A DNA stretch of 64,000 nt from Sarcocystis neurona. Its lineage: Eukaryota > Apicomplexa > Conoidasida > Eucoccidiorida > Sarcocystidae. The position numbers were made by a program, and so were the translations under genes. The notes under the pieces are model-generated. The model saw only the letters and a list, made by a program, of their open reading frames with translations, did not search any database and was not told the origin of the DNA. Numbering within the stretch: the stretch's first letter is position 1; each line of letters opens with the position of its first letter. The stretch lies in assembly GCA_000727475.1 (NCBI GenBank), contig KL647299.1, positions 1,346,095-1,410,094 on the forward strand, read 5' to 3'. Below are positions 35,301 to 44,848 of this stretch, piece by piece.

Positions 35301-37110
35301 TACTTTCCGCCCCGCCGGTTCTACTTTATTCTCCCTGTCGGCCTCTTTCTGCTACTTCGTTCGCCTTTTCTACTTTCTGCCCGCCCGTCTTTGCTCTTTC
35401 ACTGCGTTCTTCTCTGTGTCTTTGACCATTCTTCTGCTACTTTCCTTCCCGCACCTGTCTTCTCCTCTGGCTGCTACGCTTGCTGTCGTTGCTGCTGCTG
35501 CGGAGGTAGTGCTCTATTGCGGGCATTCTCCTGACACTGCTGCTGCTCGTGCTGCTGCAGCTGCTGCAAGTGTACTGCTGCTCCAGCTGCTGCAAGTGTA
35601 CTGCTGCTGTTGCTGCTGTCAGTCCGTGGTTGCTGTTAGGAGTTTGACGCTGCTGATGCAGCGGGTGAAGTGCTCCCGGCGCTGCTGCTGCGATCCCGCT
35701 GCTGCTGTTTCTACCGCATCTTTTGCGTTTCATGCCTCTGCCGCTGAACTGGTGCTGGTGACGCCGCAGTGCAGGTACTGTCCTGCGGTAGTTGCAGCGG
35801 GTGTTCATGTGCTGCTCTGCTGTTGTATATTGCTGATGTGTGTACACCTGTTCTGTTGGTAAGGCTCCCTAATGTGTCAGGCACGTCGGGTGTCGTTTCT
35901 GCTGGCGTCGTGCGCCTGTGTTGCTCCTGCCGCTCCTCATGTGGGAATGCTGCTTTTACTGCGGCGACGCTGCTACCTTGGAAGTCATGCTGTTGCTGCT
36001 GCCGCTACATTGGCGCTGGTGGAGTTGTCGCTGCCAGCACTGCTGCCGAATGCAACACTTAGCATATATATATATATATACATATATGCAGATATATGCA
36101 TCTATCTATATATATATATAAATGCATATATATATAGATGTATATATATATGTCGTTCTGGAGGTAGGAGCATGCTGTTATTGTAGCGGATACACTGGTG
36201 GTGTTGCTGCTGCCGCTGCTGTTGCTGCTGCTGATACTGCTGCTGATACTGCTGCTGTTGCTGGTGCTGTTGTTGGTGGTGCTGCTGCTGCGCAGAGGCA
36301 CTGCTGGACAGATCTGAGGAAGAAGCATTTGAAGAGATTTATAAGGAGAAGACATCCTTGGATGAACAGCTGCTGCGGTTTCTACGGCGATGCGAGCAGC
36401 GCAGCAGCAGCAGAGGCCACGTGCTGCGGTACGCTCTAGGAGGCAGACCTCTGTATCCTTTCACTCAGCAGCAGCAGCGCGAGCAGCCACCTGCGTGCGA
36501 GTTTTGTGGAGCGGCACGACAGTTTGAATTTCAAGTGCAGCCGCAGCTTCTCTTCGCCCTGCGGGCGATGACGGCCGTGAAGAAAGAACAGCAGCAGGAG
36601 CAGAAGCAGAAGCAGCAGCAGCACAAGAAGCGAGAGCAGCAGAGGCAGCAGCAGCAGCCGGAGCAGGTGGGGCTGCAGGCAAAGGGAAAAGAAGAAGAAG
36701 CAGAAGGTGCTGCAGGCGGGCGCGCGCAGGTGCAGGACGGGAGCTGCAGCAGCAGCGCGAGTCGGAGCAACAAAAAGCTACACGACAGCAGCAGCAGTAG
36801 CAGCCACACGAGCAGCAGCAGGACGGGGAGGAGCAGCAGCAGTGGCACATATAGTGAAGGGGAATCGAAGAGCAGTAGCAGACGCTCGCAGTTGGCAGCA
36901 GCAGCAGCAGAAAGGCTGCACTTCGCGCTGCTGTGCGTCTACACTTGTTCTGCGCACTGCAGTGGGCGGAAGAGGCCAACAACGGGACGGCGGCAGCAGC
37001 AGCAGAAGGCAGCCGCAGCTGAGCGCGGGGAAATTTTTCCCTACATAAAAGAGTATGTGTACGTACAGCCGGATCCCCTCTATCTGAAAGTGAACAATCG
37101 GACGGCGTAG
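26172..37110 (+). CDS. PDCD2: PDCD2/TSR4 family protein (uS5/Rps2 chaperone in 40S assembly), 4 exons, 823 aa
   Basis: PDCD2/Tsr4 proteins bind nascent ribosomal protein uS5 (Rps2) and deliver it to pre-40S particles. Exons 26172-26354, 28620-29955, 31590-31727 and 36296-37110 join in phase. The N-terminal domain has FPSKVGGTPAWPEPRLLPP, SCTKC, FTFLLQ/VYAPVE across junction 1, AFHRSLLLFGCMRC and VLRCQMPRENHLFP. Exon 3 supplies the family LPEF motif (LPEFQLDVEEE). The C-terminal domain has FEEIYKEKTSLDEQLLRF, HVLRYALGGRPLYPF, CEFCGAARQFEFQVQPQLL and VYTCSAHC. Family members are usually 350-400 aa; here about 380 residues of Ala/Gly/Ser/Gln/Glu homopolymer sequence are inserted between LFP and LPEF, and about 120 before VYTCSAHC. 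The start is the ATG at 26172; an in-frame ATG at 26151 is the alternative. Confidence 0.94.
26355..28619 (+). repeat. PDCD2/TSR4 intron 1: CTG/TGC-rich on the sense strand
   Basis: Almost entirely TGC/CTG-rich in the sense direction from 26355 to about 28440, then a short (TA)n at 28450-28490. Positions 26380-26525 hold 17-bp tandem units. Long Leu/Cys/Ala frames on plus and Gln/Ser/Ala frames on minus are repeat shadows. Confidence 0.7.
26380..26525. repeat. 17-bp CTG-type tandem repeat
   Basis: Units CTACTGCTGCTGCTGCT and then TTCTGCTGCTGCTGCTG. Because 17 is not a multiple of three, each frame cycles Leu, Cys, Ala runs, so the three overlapping frames look alike. Confidence 0.85.
28620..29955 (+). 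CDS. PDCD2: PDCD2/TSR4 exon 2 (aa 62-506)
   Basis: The acceptor TGCTGACAG precedes VYAPVEDAGAAAFHRSLLLF. After MPRENHLFP comes about 380 residues rich in Ala, Gly, Ser, Gln and Glu, holding islands GGFTSLLKDLQWLQEQERLL and ICCAVCGLPGE, the latter perhaps a remnant of the MYND-like finger some members have. Ends DLQERVS plus one base at TCTC/GTAAGT. Confidence 0.9.
29956..31589 (+). repeat. PDCD2/TSR4 intron 2
   Basis: Positions 30400-30640 and 31080-31280 are TATACATA microsatellite; the latter contains two copies of TGTGTACACCTATAAATWRA about 100 bp apart. Positions 31400-31589 are CTG/TGC-rich on sense, directly before the exon 3 acceptor. Positions 30700-31020 are unique sequence without a supported gene. 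Confidence 0.6.
31590..31727 (+). CDS. PDCD2: PDCD2/TSR4 exon 3 (aa 507-552), LPEF motif
   Basis: The acceptor GCGTCTGCTGCAG follows a pyrimidine-rich CTG tract. Encodes GTKHLHRRCRIFVEQQPPDL then CCTLPEFQLDVEEEEEIED, ending at GGAG/GTAGTC. The phase fits both neighbours (one base left each side). LPEF followed by an acidic stretch is the family linker before the C-terminal domain. Skipping this exon also keeps the frame, so alternative splicing is possible. Confidence 0.75.
31728..36295 (+). repeat. PDCD2/TSR4 intron 3 (4.6 kb)
   Basis: Sense-CTG/TGC tracts at 31740-31930, 34150-34830 and 35480-36295; the last abuts the exon 4 acceptor. A 15-bp (ACTGCTGCTGCTACT)n array lies at about 34470-34600. 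TA-rich microsatellite covers 32600-32900, 33280-33900 and 36064-36150. Positions 34840-35450 are a pyrimidine-rich (CTT/TCT) stretch. I see no further gene or exon. Confidence 0.6.
34470..34600. repeat. 15-bp tandem repeat ACTGCTGCTGCTACT
   Basis: About eight to nine near-perfect units in PDCD2/TSR4 intron 3. On the opposite strand it gives an uninterrupted Ser run that is not a gene. Confidence 0.85.
36296..37110 (+). CDS. PDCD2: PDCD2/TSR4 exon 4 (aa 553-823), C-terminal domain
   Basis: Acceptor CTGCTGCTGCGCAG; an in-frame TGA 50 bp upstream limits the choice. Encodes ALLDRSEEEAFEEIYKEKTS and the VLRY.GG.PL motif, CEFCGAAR, FEFQVQPQLL, a Gln/Lys/Ser-rich insertion, ALLCVYTCSAHC, a Gln run and the tail EYVYVQPDPLYLKVNNRTA, then TAG. 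Confidence 0.93.
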
Positions 37111-40100
37111 CGGCAGAGCCTGTGTCAGTACGCCTGGTGTAGATCCCCCAGCATGTGCCAACATGTGTAGACACATGCTCGCCGCGGTATTTGAATAAGT
37201 TTCCATTTGTCTCCATATTTATTGGCATAACTCTTCGTCTTTGTCGACACAGTAGAACAAGGAAGTGTGTATGTATGTGTGTGTCTATGTAGGGCATACG
37301 AACACACACACATCTTTGTCGTGGCAGGGAAGGCCTACGTGGAAGACCCAGACGTTCTGTATGTGTATCCACCATGTAGAAATGTGTTCACCCCGCCTTG
37401 AGTCTGTCTCTCTTGAGGAAAATATGTGAATACGCCGTCTCAGAAGATTCAACATCTGTTTCACCGACGTACGAATTTTGAAGTGCGCATCACGTATGTG
37501 TAAGGAGATGCGAACGCTGTTGTAGTCTAGACGGCACAAATAAAGAAGAGCCTGAGGCACCGTGGGGAACCCAAGTGAATCTTCGTGGATATCAAGACAC
37601 GTCGGTCAGTAATTCTCTTTTTCATACGATACACGCAGGAAATGTCACGAGATTAGAAAAGCGGCTGAATGTATTTATTTGCACGATATCTTATAGTGCC
37701 GGCGTCCCACAGAAAGTCGCGCGGCTACCCGACGCCCACAGCCGGGGGGAGTGGCCACAAGGGCCCGTCCCTCTCTTGTCATTTAATCTTGTGTAGACGC
37801 AGGTACACACATACCCACAAAACACGTACAAAGACGTATATCAGCAGCGCTGCTGTGTGCAGGTACATATCCGTTATATGTATCTCTTGTATAACATGTA
37901 AATATATATCTATATGTGTCAACACGTGCGTGTACGAACTATTGTATATACACCTGTGGATGTCTGCGTCCAAAGTTAATACGGTGTAAACGTTCGTAGG
38001 AAATCAAATACGTGCGTACACACAAACCTTTCCATATCTGTGCCTACCCGTGTTTGTGGATATGCGTCTGTCTCTGCACGGATAATCGTATGTTCACCTG
38101 GAGAAATCTACGACGATACAGGCCTGACGACTGGTTTCAGACGCAGAAACCGCTGGAGGAAGGTGTCGACGAATTTCTGCGCTGCGCACGAATTGCAGAT
38201 CACGCACGCCGATGAAAATCTCCTACTATGTCCATCAGTTTGCACACTTCACGTACACGCACGTTAGGAGACCTCCAAGTGTTCCTACTACTTGACGCGC
38301 AACCGTGAACAACAACGCTGCTAGCAGGATCAGTGTGGAAGTTGATGATCTCTTTGCTAAGGTTCCTCGCAGCTGTCTTCCCACGCTTCTACTGACAGTG
38401 GAGGCAGCGTCGTCAAGGATGTGCTGCGAGTATACTATGCGACAGCTGTAGTTGGGCGTCTGGCTGAGACAGCAGCTACGTAGCTGTCTTCCCACATTTC
38501 TACCAAGGGTGGAGGCACCGTCGTCAAGGATATGTGGCGAGTATACTACGCGACAGCTGTAAATGGGCGTCTGGCTGAGACAACAGTTACGTAGTCATCA
38601 AGACACATTTTTTATTGCAACAGCTCCTGCCGTTTATGCTAGCTGCGGGAACTCCCATCTTTTCTTTGCTGGTGCTGCAATGGTGAGACTGCTGTTCTAA
38701 CTGTTTCTGTCGCTTCTCACTGGTGCTGCTGCCGCCAACGCGCTTTCTTGTGCTGCTGCTCCACAATATTGTTCCAGCTTTTCGCTGGTAGAGACTCTGC
38801 GACCGTGTTGCTGCTGCTGCTGCTGCCCTGTTGATAATTCTACGCAGCGGAGTTTTGAACAAATTCTGCTGCTAGGCAACGCGTGTTCGGCTTTTGCTGC
38901 TGCTGCTGCTGCTTACGGTGATAAATGCTGCTCCTACCGCTAAGATTCTGATTTGCTGCTGGACGGCCGGACTGGTAGAAGTCGCGGCTGCTACACGTGT
39001 TACCGGGTGCTTCTGCTTTTGCAAGTTCGCGAATGACTGGTTGTTGCTGCTGTAGCGCGTGGGGCTGTTCCGACGGCTCGTTGGCGATCCCGCTATTGAT
39101 GCCGCAGTGGCTTCTCCTTCTCAGTCGCTGCGTTGTTATTCCACAGGCGCCGTGCTCTTGGCACCCCTGCTTTTGATGCTGCTTTACGTTTGTTCTCTAC
39201 TTGTTTCGAATCCGCTACGCTGCTGGGCGCCGAAGTCTTCTTCCAATTTTCTTTGTGTGGGTTGTACTGATCACGTAGGTGTAGATGGCAATTTCGCCCT
39301 GGTGAGCCCATTTTTACGATTGTAGATGTGCAACATTGTATGCTGATCATCAAGGTGTGGAAGGAAGCACAAGTCGTGAAGAACATTTCTGTACACATTT
39401 ATAAATACGTATATCTGGGTGTGTCCGCACTACATGGCTAGATTAATGCGTAGACCGCATGTATACGTGTTCATCTTTGAGTATGTTCGCACATCTGGAT
39501 GCGTGTGCTTCCACGTACGAAGGCATGGGCGTGTATGTGTACGTGTATGTACATACATATATATATATACATGATGTGTCTATTGCGCACCTGCGCATTC
39601 AGATAAAAATCGGAGGAGGTAAATAAGATGCATGCTTGCATGTGTATTTGAGAGTACAACATACAACACAGTTGAAACTTCCAGATCGTGTTACGTATAT
39701 GCATACAATCGTGTTCGAATGTTCCAAAGTTTTAGGCCTCGTGCGCTTTGCTGGATTGAGAATGACGGTCGAATAGCTCACTTTCCCTCCTCTTCTTTCT
39801 TTCAAACAAAGGGATCTGTGGCCCCTCATGCATCAGCAACTAGTTTCTCTGCGGGCAAGGAACTACCTTCGGAAACATTACTCGCCGCTACCTTCTTATA
39901 TTGCTGGGGCAGCGGTAATTGCTCGATGAGAGACAGTCTTCATGCTCGGCTGCGGCAGACGCCAAAGGCTTATCGTATGTTAGGCTGCACCCCCTGTTGT
40001 TGGTTACATATGAAGCTCTTGTTCCTGCAGCTGATGGTGCTGCAACACAGGCGTGGAGATAGGCTCTGCGGTGCTTGGCACGTGCTAATATCATTGGGTG

Positions 40101-43100
40101 CTTATGCCGCCTCTCTTGCGGCAGCTGTGCGCCAGCAAGGTACGTATTCGGTGGATGTAATTTCCTCTGCTGTTACCGCCACAGTTCGAGCAGCCGCGAG
40201 ATCCTCCTTACATTCGAGACTGTTGCTAGTAGCGTCGTCTGCTGCGGTGTGCAACGCTGCTGCGTAAAAGAATTCTTTGCTAATACGTGGTTCTCGCCTG
40301 TGCTGTTCCTCTCGCTACTGATGTTCGTGCAGCAGCTGCAGCTAATTCTGCTGGTTTGAGGCCTCGTGTTTGCTACACATGTCGCGCTGCCGCAGAGGCA
40401 CATGGCTTCCTGCAGGTGTAACAGAATGCGAAGCTGTCCCACCTCGGCGTAGTACTCCAGAGTGTGACGCCCCGGAAGAGAGGCTAATATGAGACAAAAT
40501 GCGCTATCGTTGACGCACATTGACGCATACCGTTGGATTCCCATGTGGAATGCAGTGGCTCAAAGAAGACTGACAGACGAATTGCATATTCACTGCGGAT
40601 GGCTCCGATATGAAGCGCTTGTTTCGGCGATTTATTATTCAGTGAAAAATCAACCACTATCCACACGTACACCCCGGGAAGATACGTAAACGCATGGCGC
40701 AAAACGCAGCTTTACACGTCACACGTAGCTCACGAACACCCTTACAATAAGCCGCTGACAATGACATATGCGTTGAAGTATCGACCGTGACGTCATGTTT
40801 GCTCGTGGAGACTGAAGGAAAGACAATGGCTACTGAGGATGAAGAACGTTTCTGCGTTCCTTTGTTGTGGGTCCGTGGGGGATGACTGTCATGAATATAG
40901 TAATGACAACTTTATTTCTTCAAACCTTTGCCCTCGGGCGCGTGCACATGCGTGTGTACGATACGTGTAGTAGTTGTGAATGTCGGAAAACCTATAGAGT
41001 GAAATCGATAGGGAAGAAGCGTAGACGTAGATGCTGATGCGTATACGGACACTGTTCACCGTGGGGCGTGTATTTATGTAGGTCAAAGATTACATTTAGG
41101 CCGTTGCGACAATGAGAGACCTTCCCTCGACACGCCCTACGGAGATGTCCACGACCTGCACCTACAAAAGGAGCCTTACGGTTCGGCCACTTGATATGGA
41201 GCAACAGGGCCGCAGTGCAACTGTAGAGAGGCGTCGCGATACTTCGGTCAGGTTTTCGACAGAACAAGTGGAACACCACAGGTTCTGAATGAGGGAACTT
41301 CTTCCCGCTAAAGACTGCGGTGGGTTGGCATTGCTTCCATTGATGCTATGACATCACGGTAAATCATATTTAGGTGGTCTTTCACTAGTATTTGTTGGTG
41401 GCGTTTAGAGCCTGTAGTCCCTGCACGGACGACCCTACGCGCATCATCATCACAGGTACTCAAATAGATGTTGTACTACTATTTATTCTTAAGACGCATA
41501 TCCATTGTTCCGCATGCAGACCCACGCAATATGTGAGGAGTAATTGGTTGTCGTTAGTGGACTTGCCCATCAGATCCTTCAATAACTGGAAAAGATCCTT
41601 TTCAGCCCCTCGGTTTGCGGAGGTGGACCGCTTCACGAGACACAGTGCCGCAGCTGCGTGAGCAGCAGTTGCTGAGACACTCATGTATACGCACACTCTG
41701 TATTTATCACTATCTATGTATGTATGAGTACATTGGCCTGAAGGTCACGAATGGCAGCTGGAGCAGAAGCGGCAATCCCATTATACTATCATAGGCAGAA
41801 GGAACAGGGCGGAGACAGGCCGCAGTCCCGGCAGTAGTTTTACAGCAAGGCAGATGATTGTAGCGGGGGCAGCAGCACCGAGGGCGGGCACCAGGAGTGT
41901 AGCAGGAAAGGTTCAGCCTGATTAGACGCAGCAGCGGTAGCAATACGTACAGCACGAAGGAGACTGATCTGAAGGGCCGGAGTCGCAGCACAAGGTGTGC
42001 CGAGCACTCCCCGCTGCAGTAAGAGGAATAGCCGGCCAGCAACAAGGAGCACAAGATCCGACCGACAGCGGCAAGGTTGAACAATACGGGCAGAGCAGCG
42101 CAGTAGGTGACGAAGAATCTACCGGACGTGGCGCTGTAACAGTTGGATAAACGAACAGTTGCTGCGTGAGTGCTACCGCGCCATGTTGCCGTCATCCTGT
42201 GAAGCGCCGCAACTCCTCACCCGGCAGCCGCGCAGGCTTACAGGAGCTGCAGCACTCACTCTTTTTGGCTCTACTGCTGTGCTTCTTTGCTCTGCGCCAC
42301 TGCTACCGCTGCTGCTGCCTTGCGGCGCCGCTGCGGGGGTCACCCGCCGGCTGCTGTAGCTGCTTCGACTGTGTTGTGGAGCCGTAGGATAGGGGGTAGT
42401 GGTAACAGGTCAGTAACAGCCGGAACAGCAGCATAGCGGCTCGGAGCACGAGGCAAGAACAACAAAGCGGCAATGAAACGCAGTAGCCGCAACGAGTAAG
42501 GCTCACAGACGCAAATGCAGCAGTTCTATGTGTTTTTCTCCTATAAGAGCGCCCACTTTTGTCATCGTATACGTCGATCACAGGGCGCAGCCGACAACGC
42601 GGTATGGAGACGAAGAGTCGTCTGCAGTGAGATGGAAGAGGAGAAGGAGAGAAAGCTTCAGACGTGTGTAACAGGACGTCCACGAGGGCGACACATTTGT
42701 GCTTAAGTATATATATACGTGATGAAATTCGTTTTATGCATGCAGTGACTCCGTTTGAATATGGGCGAGCTGCGCCCGCGCGCTTTGGACATCCTCGGTG
42801 TATTCCCCGCACAAGCTAAGTGAGACGTTGTTACGCGGCCAAACTACACGTGCCTCGCTGCTGCTGACACTGCGGGAACAACCCGCAACGCCTCGTACAC
42901 TGGACACGACGTACACATACAGAGACTGAGATACGCGTATGTGGATTGCCGGTGCAATGCTGATGTCGCGAACTTAATACTTCCTCGTGTCTGTGGAAAA
43001 TCACGTGTGCGTCTCCGGTGTCGCCCGGCTGCTTAACTGCCTCATGGATTTGCTGCAGCGGCAACCATGTGCCGCAGCACCCATTCGAGAAGCCTGGACT

Positions 43101-44096
43101 TGATTTTCACCTGTGGCGGCTCCGCACTGACGGCTCCAGCAAGGGAGAACCACCTTCAGAAGGACGAACCGTAGCAGCAGCTGATGAGGCAGTGGACCTG
43201 CCTCTGCTGCCGCCATGTTTTAAGCAGCTGCTGTTGCCTTTCTCACCACATCATATGCTGTGACCTCAACAGCCTTCCAAGGACTAAATATCTTTTCTGC
43301 AATGCGTCAGTGCCACTTGTGTGCTGCTGCAGTTGTTCGTGAGTGTGCCCGTGTTGCGCGCTGCCGACTACTGGAGCTGACTACGCGTTCCTGTTGCTGC
43401 CATTCCGTCGTTCGTGCTACTTTCCTATTGACTGCATGTGCTGCGCAGCAGTTCGCAGACACCTCGGAGAAATTGAAGGCAATGAGCTGGAGTAGCATGG
43501 CTCATTCTTTCCGCACGGCTTCGTATGCCTTGTGTACAGTAAGGTACATTAGTCAATTCACGCTCTTGCTGTGACTGTTTCGACAATCGGTAAATTAACA
43601 AATTCGCAGCTGCTACAGTCTTTTTGGCTGTGCACAGCGGCCGCAGCAGCGTTATACTGCCCACAGCGGCCCCGGCAGCGGCTGTCTCTATATGCGTGTA
43701 TCGAGGAATGGTGGCGCGCACTGGGAAGGCCGCACAGAAGCAGCAGCTGGGGCAGCAGCAGCAACAGCAGCCGCAGCGACTACATGACAGTGAAACCCGT
43801 CGCCACGACAGCTGCTACTGTAGCAGTAACAGCAGCAGCAAAAGCAGCAACCGGAGCAGCGACACCAGCAGCTCTCAGGGCAGCAGCAGCTGCTGCTACC
43901 TTCTCCCCGCGTCAAGAGCTGCGATAGTGACAGGAACACGGGTAGCTTCCGTTCACTGAGCAGCTGACTTAGTTGCACGAGCGTGCAAGAGACACGTAGG
44001 GCGTCGCAAGAATGTGAAGGAGGAGCAGCAGCAACAGTAGCAGCGCTTCTACATCAGCACCAGCAGCGCGAAGAAGAAAAAGGGAAGCTGTAAATC
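37111..44096. other. Microsatellite-poor intergenic block, no supported gene
   Basis: Most of 37111-43600 lacks the TATACATA arrays and long CAG tracts seen on either side; exceptions are short, at 39545-39575 and 42705-42720. Open frames are short (about 100-210 codons at most) and show no recognisable domain. Positions 38371-38592 hold a 111-bp duplication. Positions 41745-42080 and 43720-43910 have moderate CAG content on plus. It could contain small or highly diverged exons that cannot be proven by reading. Confidence 0.5.
38371..38592. repeat. Tandem duplication, two 111-bp copies
   Basis: Copy 1 is 38371-38481 and copy 2 is 38482-38592. They share AGCTGTCTTCCCAC at the start and GGGCGTCTGGCTGAGACA near the end. 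On minus the period is 37 codons, and a frame stays open through both copies, reading SCRIVYSQHILDDAAS in one and SCRVVYSPHILDDGAS in the other. No ATG begins this frame. Confidence 0.85.
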
Positions 44097-44555
44097 TTGC
44101 GCGAGGAACGGGCACTGGGAACTGCAGCGGCAGAGGTAGACACTATTCTCTTGACTCGCATTGCAACACACACCCGCAGCAGGACTGCAGGAGAAGAGCC
44201 ACAACCAGGCCCCCTTCACTATTCCCCTCCGGCGGTACAGACACTTGAGAAAAAGACGGGGCACCCGAAGCCGCAGAGCACGAATACCTCAGAAACAGCA
44301 AGCACTGTCGAGGGTTATCATCAGCTGCGGCAGACGCTGACACCGAAGCACAGACAAAAGCGCAAGGAAGGCTCAGAGGCAGCGCGACGGAAGACTGCCG
44401 CCAGCTGCACCAGACAACAGCAGCATCAGATTCAGCAACACAAGCGAGAGAAGAAGTCACGGTGGTCAGAAGGCAGAGCGTCACGGGCAGCAGCCACGCA
44501 ACATAGGCACCGCGCAGCGCATCATCGCAGCGGACCTGGTGACCCTCGGACAATG
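44097..44555 (+). CDS. Possible 5' exon of the giant gene
   Basis: Open frame without an early ATG, containing YSPPAVQTLEKKTGHPKP and QQQHQIQQHKREKKSRWSEG, ending PGDPRTM at a strong donor CAATG/GTAAGA. It ends in phase 0. A phase-0 acceptor (CTACTCGTTCGTAAG at 44839) would join it to the giant exon nine bases upstream of its first ATG. Its true start is not visible. Confidence 0.3.
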
Positions 44556-44848
44556 GTAAGAAGCTGCCTTAGCAAGGAAAAGCTGCAGCAGCTGGGACAG
44601 GGCATTGTTGGGCATCGGGCAGAAGAACAGACAGCGAGCTGCACAGCAGAAGAACAGAAAGCGACACGCATCCCAGAAGCTGTAGCCGCAGCTCGCTTGT
44701 CACATCTGTAGAACGCAGGAGCACCTGGAGGTGCAGGTGGAGGAGACAGCAACAGAGAAGAAGAGAAACGTCGCGTCGCGTCAAGACGACAACAACGATA
44801 ACAAAACAATATAACCATACACCTCTACTCGTTCGTAAGAAAGCAGTC

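Noticed and set aside
41392..42195. Possible retroelement remnants in the repeat-poor block
   Set aside because: Neither strand shows a reverse transcriptase, integrase or protease motif, and no flanking long repeats were seen.
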